Shown here: positions 36,970 to 47,573 of the stretch, one piece after another
Layout: every line of letters begins with the position of its first letter
How positions within the stretch are numbered: position 1 is the first letter of the stretch
Assembly: GCF_002795845.1 (NCBI RefSeq)
Contig: NZ_CP011797.1
Coordinates: 1,511,501 to 1,575,500, forward strand
Direction: 5' to 3'
DNA length: 64,000 bases
Origin: Reinekea forsetii
Lineage (GTDB): Bacteria > Pseudomonadota > Gammaproteobacteria > Pseudomonadales > Natronospirillaceae
Made by a program: the position numbers and the translations under genes
Notes under the pieces: generated by a model
What the model saw: the letters and a program-made list of their open reading frames with translations, nothing else
Told to the model about the DNA's origin: nothing
Database searches by the model: none

Positions 36970-37770
36970 GTGGAATCAGTTAAGAACATTATCGCCGTCG
37001 CCTCGGGCAAGGGCGGCGTGGGTAAAAGCACCACCGCAGTCAACTTGGCCCTTGCACTGCAAGCCTTAGGTCATAAGGTTGGCCTACTGGATGCGGACAT
37101 CTATGGCCCGAGCGTGGCCATGATGCTGGGCGTGGCCGAGGGAACCAAGCCTGCCGTGCAGGATGAGAAGTTCTTCATGCCGGTGCTGGCGCACGGCTTG
37201 GCAACCATGTCGATGGCTTACTTGGTCAATGATAAGACCCCCACGGTCTGGCGCGGCCCAATGGCCTCAGGCGCCTTGCTGCAGCTGTTAACTCAGACCC
37301 AGTGGGGTGAGCTGGACTATTTGGTGGTCGATATGCCACCCGGTACCGGTGATATCCAGTTAACCTTGGCGCAAAAGGTTCCTGTAACCGGTGCGGTGAT
37401 CGTGACCACACCCCAGGATATAGCCCTGCTCGATGCCCAGAAGGGTATCGCTATGTTCCAAAAGGTCAATATCCCGGTCTTGGGTATAGTGGAAAACATG
37501 GCGGTGCATATCTGCAGCCAGTGCGGTTACGCCGAACACATCTTTGGCGAGAACGGTGGCAGCAAGTTGGCGCAGGATTTTGATGTCGCGCTATTGGGGC
37601 AACTGCCCTTGAGTTTGGACATTCGACTGCAGATGGATCAGGGCAATCCGCCGGTCAGCCAAGATCAAAACAGTGCCGCGGCGCAGCTCTATATTGATAT
37701 GGCGAAAAACACCCTGGTGGCGATTGAAGCGCTCGATGATCAGTCGGGCCCGGACATTAGCTTTTCATAG
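36970..37770 (+). CDS. mrp: Mrp/NBP35-type iron-sulfur carrier ATPase
   Basis: A 266-residue P-loop protein with GKGGVGKSTTAVNLA (deviant Walker A) near residue 15, Walker B-like YLVVDMPPGTGD, and the cluster-binding CSQC motif (ICSQCGYAEH). The usual N-terminal DUF59 domain of E. coli-type Mrp is absent. It inserts or carries Fe-S clusters. The start is a GTG with AAGGAAG 8 bases before it. Confidence 0.93.
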   Translation: MESVKNIIAVASGKGGVGKSTTAVNLALALQALGHKVGLLDADIYGPSVAMMLGVAEGTKPAVQDEKFFMPVLAHGLATMSMAYLVNDKTPTVWRGPMASGALLQLLTQTQWGELDYLVVDMPPGTGDIQLTLAQKVPVTGAVIVTTPQDIALLDAQKGIAMFQKVNIPVLGIVENMAVHICSQCGYAEHIFGENGGSKLAQDFDVALLGQLPLSLDIRLQMDQGNPPVSQDQNSAAAQLYIDMAKNTLVAIEALDDQSGPDISFS

Positions 37771-37878
37771 CGTTTGGATCTGGTTGGTGGTGTGTTTTGT
37801 GACAGCATCGGCCCATAAAGCGTGCCAGCGCAGGTCAATCCTGCGCTGGTGGCGGGTAGGGCTAACTGGCTTGACCCG

Positions 37879-38772
37879 TTAGGCCTTTACAATTCCATCC
37901 TGGGTCCAAGTACTCTTGGACCGCACCGTCTCCTGCCGAATGGCATTGTTCTTGCGCCAAATATCCGGCTGCTCATAACCGCGTTTATGATCCAAATGCA
38001 TAAAAATGGTGCTGTAGCGTATTTGCTTGGATGTGAGGCCCTTATTCCACAGCCGTTCACCCAACTCACGGTCCAGCCCGCCATACTGCATCTGTTCATT
38101 GAAACCATTGACCGCTTTTAGATCATCGGTCCAGGTGGAGCTATTGGCGCCATTCCAGGTGGCCTTGGTCGGGGTCAGCCAATTCATCAAACGTTGGTAG
38201 GCCGGGTTGGTGCGTAACTTGGCCATCTTGAAGGACTTGGGTTGGCCCTGTGCTATTAACCAATCGGGCTCAAACAGCCTGCCAGCGCTTATATCTGCTT
38301 GGCTGACCAGATTGGACACCGCCATATTGAGCTTAAAATAGCCGGCCGATAAAAAGCCGTTAGCCTCGGCGTGGTCGTAATGGACCTGCACCAGATTGGC
38401 CATCGGTACGCAGTCGCCATCGGTAAAGATCAGGTAGTCGCAGTCGGTCTCGGCAATCACCTTGTTGAGGATTTCGCATTTGCGAAAACCCTGGTCCTCG
38501 TGCCAGAAGTGTTCGATGCTCAAGCCACTGTCGCGCTGATAGCCTTCGATCAGCTCGCGCGTCGCCTCGGTAGAGCCATCATCGGCAATCAGCAAGGTGA
38601 AGTCTTGATTCGTTTGCGCCGCCCAACCCCAAAAACACTTTTCCAGCCAGGCTGGGTTATTGTAAGTGGTAATCACCACGCCAATCTTGTTCGGTTTATG
38701 CACCACAAAAGTTTCCAATTTTTTAACAGTGCCATCATTGTAATGGACGCTTGAGTCTGCAGCTACGGTCAA
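37879..38772 (-). CDS. glycosyltransferase family 2
   Basis: A 297-residue GT-A protein: VVITTYNNPAWLEKCFWGW start, ADDGSTEATRE, the metal-binding DxD as FTDGDCVPM, and a C-terminal part with NGFNEQMQYGGLDRELGERL typical of the galactosyltransferase-like C-terminal domain. It probably adds a sugar during LPS or capsule synthesis. It ends 108 bases after mrp on the opposite strand. Confidence 0.88.
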   Translation of the reverse strand: MTVAADSSVHYNDGTVKKLETFVVHKPNKIGVVITTYNNPAWLEKCFWGWAAQTNQDFTLLIADDGSTEATRELIEGYQRDSGLSIEHFWHEDQGFRKCEILNKVIAETDCDYLIFTDGDCVPMANLVQVHYDHAEANGFLSAGYFKLNMAVSNLVSQADISAGRLFEPDWLIAQGQPKSFKMAKLRTNPAYQRLMNWLTPTKATWNGANSSTWTDDLKAVNGFNEQMQYGGLDRELGERLWNKGLTSKQIRYSTIFMHLDHKRGYEQPDIWRKNNAIRQETVRSKSTWTQDGIVKA

Positions 38773-38939
38773 AGGGAACTCATTGTTCTATCGTCAGCCA
38801 AAGGATGTATTCGCCGCATTAGAATTCACCCGACAAAGGACGTATGATCTTGTACTTTGAACTGGGTTGGTCGCCGACCGATACTCAGTTTATCGACCCA
38901 TACCGCTGTTCCGCTGTTCCCTTGCCAAGGCATCGTTTA

Positions 38940-40742
38940 ATGAAAGCAAAGTTTAACCACCTGATTCGCTTGGTGTTGTTGTTGGTGGTACTCACCGGCG
39001 CCGTGATGAGCCTAAATATATCGGCTTACCAGCCCAGCGGTGGCAGTCTTGCCTTGGTTTATCTGCCCCTGGCCCTGCTTGGTCAGGCGTTTATATTGAG
39101 CCTTTTGCTCGGTTTGCTGTTGTGGCCCTTCAGCCTGTTGCCGGCGGGCTGGTTCAACCGACTGTTCGCCCTGACCGGTGGCATTCTGGTGTTTCTGCTC
39201 GCTGTCGACTGCTGGGTGTTTTCGGTTTATCGGTTTCACATCAATGCCTTCTTTATCAAGATGTTTTTTACCGACCTGGCGGGCATGGGCATTGGGCAGG
39301 GTTTGCTGTTTGGCGGCTTGGCTGCGTTGATGGTTACCGTGGGGCTGATGTTAGGTTTGGCGACACTGATTAGCCGCTATCGTTGGTTGATGCGGCCGAT
39401 GCGGACCTTCTGGGTGCTGTTGCTGGCGACATTCGTCGGGCAGGGCATTCACGCCTGGGGTTACGCCCACAATATGAAGGCCATCGTCAGCCTAACCCAT
39501 ACCATTCCCTGGTACACCCCGGTAACCGCGACGACCGATATTAAGCAATGGGGGCTCTTCAATGAGGCCCTGCTTGAGGAGAACCTCAACCTGGACGTGG
39601 CCAATGTCACCGGTTTTCGCTACCCGGCACAACCCTTGAACTGTATTGCGCCGACCGGCGCGACGCCATCCGCACGGCCCAATATAGTAGTTGCGGTACT
39701 CGAGAGCTGGCGCTTTGATCGGATGTCGGCCGAGGTAACACCTAATATAGCCGCCATCGGTGACGAGTCCTTGGTATTTAGCAATCACCTGAGTACCGGC
39801 ACGGTGACCGACAAGGGCATGTTTGGCCTGGTCTACGGCGTATCCCCGGTCTATTTTAATACCGCCGTGGGTGCCGGGCGGGAAACCACTATTATTCAAG
39901 CCACCAAGGCCTTGGGCTACGATCATTGGATACTGGCGAACCAAGATATAGAGGTGAATAAGCTCGATACCCTGCTGTTTAATGGTATCAAGCCGATTCA
40001 GTCGCTGCCGAAGGGGGCTGTTTATGAGGGCGACCGGCAAGTGGTGCGCCAATTCGAACAGCTCTTGACCCAGAAGTCCGCCGCGCAACCCTTCTTCAGC
40101 CTGATGCTGTTTAATTCGTCACACTTCCCCTACTGGACGCCGCCGGACATGGACTTGCCGTTCTTGCCGGCTGAGCGTTTTGCCATCTCCAAGGCAAACG
40201 ATGCGACCGACCCCACGGCCTATTTTAATCAGTACTCCAATTCTCTCTACTATCTCGATAGTTTGGTTGGTGAGGTTCGTCAGAGCTTGATAGACCAAGG
40301 CGAGTGGGACAACACCATCCTGGTGATTACCGGCGATCACGGTGAAGAGTTTGCCGACCAGGATCAGGTATTTTGGGGGCATGGCAGCAACTTCAGTCGT
40401 TATCAGACCAGCGTGCCCCTGGTGATTCATTGGCCGGGCAAAAGCGCCAGCCTGGAATATCGAACCTCGCATGAGGATATAATGCCAACGCTAATTACCG
40501 AAGCGCTGGGCTGTGATGTCGCACTGAATAGCCTGAGCACCGGTTATTCCTTGTTTGACGACAACGACCGGGTGTTGATGGTCGAAAGCTATGTCAATCA
40601 GGCGGTTATCGTGGATGATAGCGTCAGTGAGATTCTACCTGGCTTTGTCTTGAGCTATAGCCTGGACGATATTGACCAGCCCACCAAGGCGTCGGCCGCC
40701 AGTTTAGTGGGTATTCAGGCAATCTACGATCGCTTCCGCTAG
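38940..40742 (+). CDS. PbgA/YejM-like inner-membrane sulfatase-fold protein
   Basis: About 600 residues. Five N-terminal membrane helices (to about residue 165) are followed by a periplasmic sulfatase-fold domain with NIVVAVLESWRFDRMS, GMFGLVYGVSPVYFN and the VITGDHGEEFADQ motif. This layout matches PbgA/YejM, which senses LPS and controls LpxC turnover through LapB. The ATG at 38940 (MKAKFNHLIRL) is the likely start. Its stop overlaps that of lptG on the other strand. Confidence 0.85.
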   Translation: MKAKFNHLIRLVLLLVVLTGAVMSLNISAYQPSGGSLALVYLPLALLGQAFILSLLLGLLLWPFSLLPAGWFNRLFALTGGILVFLLAVDCWVFSVYRFHINAFFIKMFFTDLAGMGIGQGLLFGGLAALMVTVGLMLGLATLISRYRWLMRPMRTFWVLLLATFVGQGIHAWGYAHNMKAIVSLTHTIPWYTPVTATTDIKQWGLFNEALLEENLNLDVANVTGFRYPAQPLNCIAPTGATPSARPNIVVAVLESWRFDRMSAEVTPNIAAIGDESLVFSNHLSTGTVTDKGMFGLVYGVSPVYFNTAVGAGRETTIIQATKALGYDHWILANQDIEVNKLDTLLFNGIKPIQSLPKGAVYEGDRQVVRQFEQLLTQKSAAQPFFSLMLFNSSHFPYWTPPDMDLPFLPAERFAISKANDATDPTAYFNQYSNSLYYLDSLVGEVRQSLIDQGEWDNTILVITGDHGEEFADQDQVFWGHGSNFSRYQTSVPLVIHWPGKSASLEYRTSHEDIMPTLITEALGCDVALNSLSTGYSLFDDNDRVLMVESYVNQAVIVDDSVSEILPGFVLSYSLDDIDQPTKASAASLVGIQAIYDRFR

Positions 40743-41803
40743 AGGGCCTTCTTAAACTGCAACACCAAGGCAATGCTGGCCGCCAGGGCCACTGGTATGG
40801 CCGCCGCGAAGAACTCAGGCAGGTTGATGGTGCTGGCCAGCGGAGCAATCAAGGACTGGATGAGATTAAAGCTGATCGCCAGCATCAGCCCGATAAAGAT
40901 CCGCGCACCGGTCGACGATTGGCGCAGCGGGCCAAAGATAAAGGTAATGGCCAACCAGATCAGCGCCAAGCTGAGCACCGGTTGCAGAACCCGTTGCCAG
41001 AATTGCAGGCGGAAGTTGTCATCGCTCAGTTGTTGGGCCGACAGATAGTTGGAATATTCAAAGAGCTTAAAGACCGACAACTTGGCGTCCGGTGAGGTCA
41101 ATAACCAGAGCAAATCCGGCGTGAGATTGGTATCCCACGGTTCACTCTGGCCGCTAAATTCGTTCTGCCACGCAGCGCCCCTCTGATTGGTATAGCGAGC
41201 CAAGCCGTTAAACTGCCAGTCACCCGCATCGGTTAGGCTAATGGCATCGAAGCTGTCGTAGATCATCGCATCAGTCAGCGTGTTGTACTTCACAGAGAAC
41301 CCGGCTGCGACACTGCCATCCTTCTTAACGGCCTTGAAGAAGTAGTAGGTGTCCTGATCCCGATGCCACACACCGTATTGAGTTGAGCCCTGTGCCGCGG
41401 CCACGTTGCGCAGTTCATAGCCCTGTTGATCGAGCTTGGGCACCAGACTCTCGCCGATGGCAAAGGCGAGAATAAGCCAGACGATGGGGCCATAGAGGGT
41501 GCGCGCGATAATCTTACCCTTCGATAGACCGGTCGATTCGATGATTACCAACTCTCGGTGATCGGCCATGGTACCGAAGGCAAACAGCACCCCAATCAAA
41601 CAGATGTAAGGAAAAAAGGCATACAGCCGGCCGGGCGTGGTGAGGGTAATAAACCAAAAGGCCTGTTGGGCCTGATAGGCGCCATCGAGGCGATAATTCA
41701 ATTCATTGAGTAGGGCCATTACATAGTCGATCAGCCCGATGGCCACCAGGGTGACGAAGATCGCCATAAACATCGACTTAAAAATATATTTACTGAGGAT
41801 CAT
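40739..41803 (-). CDS. lptG: LPS export permease LptG
   Basis: A 354-residue YjgP/YjgQ-type permease with one N-terminal and three C-terminal helices plus a periplasmic jelly-roll domain in between. With LptF and LptB it pulls LPS out of the inner membrane into the LptC-A-D bridge. The ATG at 41803 overlaps the last codon of lptF (ATGA). No lptB is in the window; it is usually elsewhere. Confidence 0.93.
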   Translation of the reverse strand: MILSKYIFKSMFMAIFVTLVAIGLIDYVMALLNELNYRLDGAYQAQQAFWFITLTTPGRLYAFFPYICLIGVLFAFGTMADHRELVIIESTGLSKGKIIARTLYGPIVWLILAFAIGESLVPKLDQQGYELRNVAAAQGSTQYGVWHRDQDTYYFFKAVKKDGSVAAGFSVKYNTLTDAMIYDSFDAISLTDAGDWQFNGLARYTNQRGAAWQNEFSGQSEPWDTNLTPDLLWLLTSPDAKLSVFKLFEYSNYLSAQQLSDDNFRLQFWQRVLQPVLSLALIWLAITFIFGPLRQSSTGARIFIGLMLAISFNLIQSLIAPLASTINLPEFFAAAIPVALAASIALVLQFKKAL

Positions 41804-42906
41804 CGGGTTCTTCTCAAGCGAAAGGTCAATTGGGGCCAGAGGATTATAAGACCCGCCAAGGCCAAAAACAGCAGATGCACCCACCACATGGCGGTAAAGT
41901 AGGGCGCCTGACTGCGATAGACCGGCCGAATCGATCCGCTCAACATCACGGTATAAACCGAATAGGCAATGATGGCCGGTAACACCATGGTAAAGCGACC
42001 TTGCCGAGGTTTGGTACGCGCAAATGCTAAACCCAGGATGGCCAGCACTAGGGCGATCAGCGGAAACAACAATCTATAGATCAACTCGGTGATATTCCAG
42101 CGGGTGTCCTGAGCCAGAAGCTCTGCATTGGTCATCAGATGCGCCTTATTGGGTTTGCCTTGCGGCTGAGGCGAGGAGATTTGTATCGATTGGCTCTCAA
42201 AGGTCGATCTGCTGCTATTGCTATTGTTGTTATCGTTTCCGTTCTCGTTATTGCTGCCGCTGCCGGGTACGCCGATAAATTGGATGCCCTGGTTGAAGCG
42301 AAAATACCGCGCCTTATCGTCTTGGTTTTGGATCAGGGTTGCCGAGTTCGACCAGATAAACTGCATGCGTGCCGGGTCACCGAAGAATAAGCCGCTTAGG
42401 TCACCCTGATCGGACTGGCCTTCAACATAGAGAATTTTACCGTTCTTATCGATGTCATTAAATTCACCGGTCTGGATTAGATCGTAGGAGGTTTGGGCCG
42501 CCAAAATGCGCCACATCTCATCGGCCTTGGATGAACTGAGGGGCGCCAACCAGAGCATAATGGCCCACAGGATTAGGGTTGTTACCGCTGCCGGCACCAG
42601 CACCCCTATATAGAGCACTCTATTAGGTACACCAGAGGAGATCATTGCGGTGATTTCATTTTCGCTGTAGAGCTTGCCGATGCCGAGAATCACGCCCAAA
42701 TAGAGACCGAGCGGTAAGACTTCAGCCAGATAGGTCGGCATATTTAACAAGAGCACGGTAAACACTTCCGAGCCAATGCCATTTTCGACGGCTCGTTCAA
42801 GCAAGCGGATAAAGCGGGTGGTGCTGAATAGCGCCAGAGCCACGGCCGTGACAGCCAGGGTCGGCAGGGCAATGGCCTTGGCCAGGTAGCGATACAGTAT
42901 AAACAT
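41800..42906 (-). CDS. lptF: LPS export permease LptF
   Basis: A 368-residue permease of the same family as LptG, starting MFILYRYLAKAIALPTLAVT. The periplasmic loop has an Asn/Ser-rich low-complexity stretch near residue 225 that is not typical of the family. It heads the lptF-lptG pair. Confidence 0.93.
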   Translation of the reverse strand: MFILYRYLAKAIALPTLAVTAVALALFSTTRFIRLLERAVENGIGSEVFTVLLLNMPTYLAEVLPLGLYLGVILGIGKLYSENEITAMISSGVPNRVLYIGVLVPAAVTTLILWAIMLWLAPLSSSKADEMWRILAAQTSYDLIQTGEFNDIDKNGKILYVEGQSDQGDLSGLFFGDPARMQFIWSNSATLIQNQDDKARYFRFNQGIQFIGVPGSGSNNENGNDNNNSNSSRSTFESQSIQISSPQPQGKPNKAHLMTNAELLAQDTRWNITELIYRLLFPLIALVLAILGLAFARTKPRQGRFTMVLPAIIAYSVYTVMLSGSIRPVYRSQAPYFTAMWWVHLLFLALAGLIILWPQLTFRLRRTR

Positions 42907-43063
42907 AGAGTCTGGCGTTGAAACCTAAGGTGATAAGAGACGATTTTAGCGGCCTATTGGGCAGATTCATAGTGCTCAGGCGTTAAGGAAGCCGGGTTAG
43001 GGTTGCCTAGGTCCGCGCCGTACCCTAAGATCCTCCCTCTAAAATCCGCTGTTAGAGAGCTTT

Positions 43064-44065
43064 ATGACAATATTGGTAACAGGTGCTGCAGGTTTTATTG
43101 GCAATGAATTAGCCCTTCATCTGCTATCAACGGGAAGCCAGGTCGTCGGGATAGATAATCTGAATGACTATTATGATGTTCAACTGAAGCAAGATCGGCT
43201 TGCTCGTTTGGCTTCATTCGAGAACTTCACCTTTGTTAAGATGGGTATTGAAGATCGGACCGCGGTAACGGCCTTGGCCGACAAATACCATTTTGAGGTA
43301 ATTTATCATCTAGCCGCCCAGGCCGGTGTGCGTTACTCGATTGAAAACCCCGCCACCTACATCGACTCCAATCTGGTTGGTTTTGCCAATATTTTAGAAT
43401 TGGCACGCCAGCATGAGGTTGAACATTTGATTTACGCGTCATCGAGCTCTGTTTATGGCGAGAATGAAACCCAGCCCTTTTCCGAACATCACGCAGTGGA
43501 TCACCCGGTATCGCTCTATGCTGCGACAAAAAAAGCCAACGAAGTGATGGCGCACTCTTATAGCCATCTTTACGGCATACCCACAACCGGCTTGCGTTTC
43601 TTCACGGTGTATGGGCCTTGGGGACGTCCCGACATGGCGCCGTTTTTATTTTCCCGCGCTATTTTGCAGGGCACCCCGATTAAGATATTTAATCATGGCA
43701 ATATGGAACGCGATTTTACCTATATAGACGACATAGTTCAGGGAATAGTTGCCGCCGCGGGTGCGATCCCGGTGCGTTCGGTTAAGCCGACCAAGCTTTC
43801 ACCTGCCAACAGTGGCGCACCTTACCAGGTGCTGAATATCGGCAATTCACAACCGGTTAGGTTGATGGACTTTATAGCTGCATTGGAAAAGGCATCTGGC
43901 ATGGAGGCGGAAAAAATTTATATGGATATGCAGGCCGGTGATGTTCCGTCGACCTATGCCGACGTCAGTCTCATTCAAGAAAAGACAGACTATAGGCCGA
44001 CAACGGATATTCAAACCGGTGTCAACGAAGTGGTGAAATGGTATCGACAATATTACAAAATATAA
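43064..44065 (+). CDS. UDP-glucuronate 4-epimerase-like NAD-dependent epimerase
   Basis: A 333-residue SDR protein: NAD motif GAAGFIGNELA near residue 8, YASSSSVYG, catalytic YAATKKANE, and RFFTVYGPWGRPDMA. The long insert after the Rossmann motif (NDYYDVQLKQDRL) and the closing YKY-like tail match UDP-glucuronate 4-epimerases (LpsL/Cap1J), which make UDP-galacturonate. With ugd at 46.3 kb it would supply UDP-GalA. Confidence 0.9.
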   Translation: MTILVTGAAGFIGNELALHLLSTGSQVVGIDNLNDYYDVQLKQDRLARLASFENFTFVKMGIEDRTAVTALADKYHFEVIYHLAAQAGVRYSIENPATYIDSNLVGFANILELARQHEVEHLIYASSSSVYGENETQPFSEHHAVDHPVSLYAATKKANEVMAHSYSHLYGIPTTGLRFFTVYGPWGRPDMAPFLFSRAILQGTPIKIFNHGNMERDFTYIDDIVQGIVAAAGAIPVRSVKPTKLSPANSGAPYQVLNIGNSQPVRLMDFIAALEKASGMEAEKIYMDMQAGDVPSTYADVSLIQEKTDYRPTTDIQTGVNEVVKWYRQYYKI

Positions 44066-44098
44066 CCTAGAGCCCATCAGCCTAATTAGGATGCTCAG

Positions 44099-45223
44099 TT
44101 GGAAAAACTAATATTCTTTGCGGCCACCCAGTTGCATCGTCGCTATTTTAGCAAAATAGCGGCCCAGGAACCCAGCATGAGTGTCTGTTGGTTCAAGTCG
44201 GTCAAAAACGCTTGGCCGCTAATGAAGTACGATAAACGCCTGTTAGGTATCGTACAGCAGGCTAGCCGCAAGACTGACAACAGCCGGGGACGAGCCCTAC
44301 CGGCCGGAGCCGCGCCGCTATACCGCGGGGCCTTGCTACTGAAGTCCATGTGGCTCTATAACAGTTACTATCGTTTCCTATCCCGCGAGGATGTGGCCCA
44401 TTCAGTTGTCTGGAATGGCCTAAAACATCGTCAACAACTTTGGTGTTTGTGCTGTGAGGAATTGGGCATCAAACTACGCTATATGGAAAACGGACTGTTG
44501 CCTGGCCATACCACCCTCGATGCTCGCGGGGTTAATTATGGTAATTCATTATCGAGAGACCCCAGCTTTTATCGGGATTACAGGGTCACCCATTCAGGCA
44601 ACCAGCCAGACCCGACAACGATTGAGCCTCTCGCCCGCCCAGATAAGCTGCCAGAACGCTTCGTATTGGTGCCATTCCAGGTCAACGGCGACAGTCAGAT
44701 AGTCTGTTATTCTCCATGGGTTAAGAATACGGCGCACCTGGCAGAAATTCTGCTCGCAGCCCAGCCAGCCTTTAAAGCAGCTGGTTTGCAATTGGTGGTA
44801 AAGCCGCATCCCAAATGCAGCACGCCCAATGCTAACGTGCTCCAGCTACTTCAAGAGCAGGGCGTGACTGTTATCACCGATATTGACTCAAAAACCTTGG
44901 TCGCCCACTCGCAAGCCGTTTTAACCATCAATTCAACCGTTGGTATTGAAGCCCTGGCCGCGGGAAATAAGCTAATAGTTGTGGGCCAAGCCTTTTATCG
45001 CATGCCGGGTATGACCCTTGGCGCCGACAACCTCGACGAACTGAATAGGGCGATTGGCCAATTGACCGACTGGACCCCGGATGCAGACGCCATTAGCGGG
45101 TTGTTTGCCTATTTAAGACAAGAATACCAAATTACCGGTGATTGGCGAGCCGCCGAACCGGCTCATGTCCAAGACATCATAAAGCGATTGCACCGATTCA
45201 ATGGAGAAACACCATGGCAGTAA
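44099..45223 (+). CDS. capsule polysaccharide synthesis protein, KpsS/LipB-like
   Basis: A 374-residue protein related to the Capsule_synth group. Visible marks are MENGLLPGHTTLDARGVNYGNS (the family's E-G-x2-R-like segment), VKPHPKCSTPN, and TINSTVGIEAL near the C-terminus. KpsS/LipB members add beta-Kdo linkers to lipid-bound capsule. The start is a TTG with TTAGGA about 8 bases before it; the nearby ATG is in another frame. It overlaps the next gene by 10 bases. Confidence 0.75.
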   Translation: MEKLIFFAATQLHRRYFSKIAAQEPSMSVCWFKSVKNAWPLMKYDKRLLGIVQQASRKTDNSRGRALPAGAAPLYRGALLLKSMWLYNSYYRFLSREDVAHSVVWNGLKHRQQLWCLCCEELGIKLRYMENGLLPGHTTLDARGVNYGNSLSRDPSFYRDYRVTHSGNQPDPTTIEPLARPDKLPERFVLVPFQVNGDSQIVCYSPWVKNTAHLAEILLAAQPAFKAAGLQLVVKPHPKCSTPNANVLQLLQEQGVTVITDIDSKTLVAHSQAVLTINSTVGIEALAAGNKLIVVGQAFYRMPGMTLGADNLDELNRAIGQLTDWTPDADAISGLFAYLRQEYQITGDWRAAEPAHVQDIIKRLHRFNGETPWQ

Positions 45224-46098
45224 AACCAGATAAGGTGGCGATGGTGTTACTCGTCAAGAATGAGATCGACATTATTGACCTAAATCTGCGCTTTCATCGC
45301 GCCAAAGGCATTAACCAGTTTATCGTTATGGACAACGGTTCTACCGACGGTACCTTGGACTATCTGCGCGATCAGGCGGAACGGTCGGATTTAGTTGTGA
45401 TCGACAACCCAGATTCCAGCTATCAACAGTCAAAATGGATGACCGCCATGGCTCGCCAGGCGCGGGATGTATTCGGGGTGAGCCATGTAATACCCAATGA
45501 CGCCGATGAATTTTGGTGGCCGAAGGACGGCCTGTCTATCCCAGAAGTACTAAGCGAGGATGCGACGGTACAGACGGTACAGCGCTATAATCGCCTACTG
45601 ACCCGCGAGATGGAAAGTGCTCAATTACCGTTCTATCAAGCCGAATATTTTGTCAAATCTCCGATTCTGTATGGTGGCGAGTCTCAAATTAATGACCCCA
45701 GTTGCTCGATGCAGCTGGTAAAGATCAGCCCCAAGGTAATTGTTCAGCCCAGGCTATTGTGGAAAATTAAGGGTGGTAACCACCGAGCCAGGCATCTCAA
45801 ATTCTGGTCAAAATACAACAATAGCGATTTGCAGGTGCACCATTTCCCTTACCGAACTTACAGCCAATTTGAAACCAATATAGCCGGCAGAGCTGAGAAA
45901 TTGGGCCGCCCAAAGGTCAAGATGGGGCCCCATATCAAGCGTTGGGTGCCGATGTATAACAATGGCACCTTGGAGCAGGAATATAATCATCTGTTGATTA
46001 GCGATGCACAACGAACGGTGTTAAGTGAAATAGGGGTTGTAGGCCAGGAGAAGGGGCTGCCTGCATTCTTGGCAGATCTAATGGAGCCTAAGCCTTAA
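45214..46098 (+). CDS. glycosyltransferase family 2/92-like
   Basis: A 294-residue protein starting MAVKPDKVAMVLLVKNEIDI, with MDNGSTDGTLDYL and an acidic NDADEFWWP in place of DxD, the form typical of the glyco_tranf_2_4/GT92 group. The upstream frame to 45142 lies inside the previous gene, so the ATG at 45214 is chosen. It overlaps the KpsS-like gene by 10 bases. It probably adds a sugar to the capsule or O-chain. Confidence 0.82.
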   Translation: MAVKPDKVAMVLLVKNEIDIIDLNLRFHRAKGINQFIVMDNGSTDGTLDYLRDQAERSDLVVIDNPDSSYQQSKWMTAMARQARDVFGVSHVIPNDADEFWWPKDGLSIPEVLSEDATVQTVQRYNRLLTREMESAQLPFYQAEYFVKSPILYGGESQINDPSCSMQLVKISPKVIVQPRLLWKIKGGNHRARHLKFWSKYNNSDLQVHHFPYRTYSQFETNIAGRAEKLGRPKVKMGPHIKRWVPMYNNGTLEQEYNHLLISDAQRTVLSEIGVVGQEKGLPAFLADLMEPKP

Positions 46099-46321
46099 TC
46101 CCAAGAGTACCCGAACTTGCCAGCGAATCATGCTTGACCGATCCCATCATCGCACTGCACCCAGGTCTACTTTGGCGCGAACTTGAAAGATCTCACCAAG
46201 ACTTATGTGAACCAGCATAACCACCAGAAACCAACACGCTCAAAATCGCCGTTTGAACTCACTCTGCAACCCTATATACTCTTGCTTATCTTAATCTCGA
46301 TATCATTAAAAGGATCAAATA

Positions 46322-47488
46322 ATGAAAATTGCAGTCGCTGGAACGGGTTATGTTGGGCTTTCTAACGCGATGCTACTGGCACAACATAACGAAGTGGTGG
46401 CCGTTGACATCCTTAATGAGCGAGTTGATCTGTTAAACAACAAGCAGTCCCCTATAGTAGATGCAGAAATCACCGACTTCCTAAGCAATAAAAGTCTGAA
46501 TTTTAGGGCCACCCTAGATAATCAGGAAGCCTATCTAAATGCTGACTTTGTTATAGTAGCCACCCCTACAGATTATGACCCAGTAACCAACAATTTCGAT
46601 ACTAGTAGTGTTGAGTCAGTAATCCGCGATATAACCGATATTAACCCCAAAGCGGTTATCGTAATTAAGTCTACGGTACCGGTTGGCTACACTCAGCGTA
46701 TTCGCAAAACCTTTAACAATGAAAATATCATATTCTCACCTGAATTCCTTCGCGAAGGCCGGGCGCTTTACGATAATCTTTACCCTTCGCGCATAATTGT
46801 GGGCGAGCAATCGGCCCGGGCCGAAACCTTTGCAAAACTGCTTAAAGACGGTGGTCTAAAGACGGACACGGAGGTATTGTTGACCGACAGTACCGAGGCA
46901 GAAGCCGTAAAACTGTTTTCTAACACCTATTTGGCCATGCGGGTTGCCTATTTTAATGAGCTTGACAGCTACGCGGAAACCCACAATCTTGACTCTAAGC
47001 AAATCATCGAAGGCGTAGGTTTAGACCCACGAATCGGTACCCATTATCGCAATCCGTCTTTTGGATATGGCGGCTATTGTCTGCCAAAGGACACAAAACA
47101 GCTTTTGGCGAACTTTGGTGATGTGCCCAGTAACATGGTGCGAGCGGTAGTAGATGCAAATACCACTCGTAAGGATTTTATTGCCGACTCCATTTTAAAA
47201 CGCAACCCCAAGGTTGTGGGTATTTACAGGCTGGTGATGAAAACTGGGTCAGACAACTTCCGAGCATCGGCCATTCAGGGGGTTATGAAGCGGATTAAGG
47301 CCAAGGGCGTTGAAATCGTGGTCTATGAGCCGGTGCTGGAGGAGGAGAGTTTTTTTAATTCCCGGGTGATTAAGGATTTGGCGGAGTTTAAGGCAGTTTC
47401 GGATGTGATTGTGGCGAATAGGCAGGCTGATGCTTTAAATGATGTCAAGGCTAAGGTGTATACGCGGGATTTGTTTGGTAGCGACTGA
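46322..47488 (+). CDS. ugd: UDP-glucose 6-dehydrogenase
   Basis: A 388-residue enzyme that oxidises UDP-glucose to UDP-glucuronate. NAD motif [15 protein letters not shown], the STVPVGYT segment, and the catalytic Cys in [11 protein letters not shown] mark the short bacterial form. AAAGGATCAAATA lies before the ATG. Its product feeds the epimerase at 43064-44065. The gene is visibly AT-richer than the core. Confidence 0.95.
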   Translation: MKIAVAGTGYVGLSNAMLLAQHNEVVAVDILNERVDLLNNKQSPIVDAEITDFLSNKSLNFRATLDNQEAYLNADFVIVATPTDYDPVTNNFDTSSVESVIRDITDINPKAVIVIKSTVPVGYTQRIRKTFNNENIIFSPEFLREGRALYDNLYPSRIIVGEQSARAETFAKLLKDGGLKTDTEVLLTDSTEAEAVKLFSNTYLAMRVAYFNELDSYAETHNLDSKQIIEGVGLDPRIGTHYRNPSFGYGGYCLPKDTKQLLANFGDVPSNMVRAVVDANTTRKDFIADSILKRNPKVVGIYRLVMKTGSDNFRASAIQGVMKRIKAKGVEIVVYEPVLEEESFFNSRVIKDLAEFKAVSDVIVANRQADALNDVKAKVYTRDLFGSD

Positions 47489-47573
47489 CTAAAAGATGTA
47501 AGGCCCCTGACAACAAATGTCATTCTACCGCTTGAATTATGATTAGCTTCGTGATTGGGCCGGAGCCTTATAA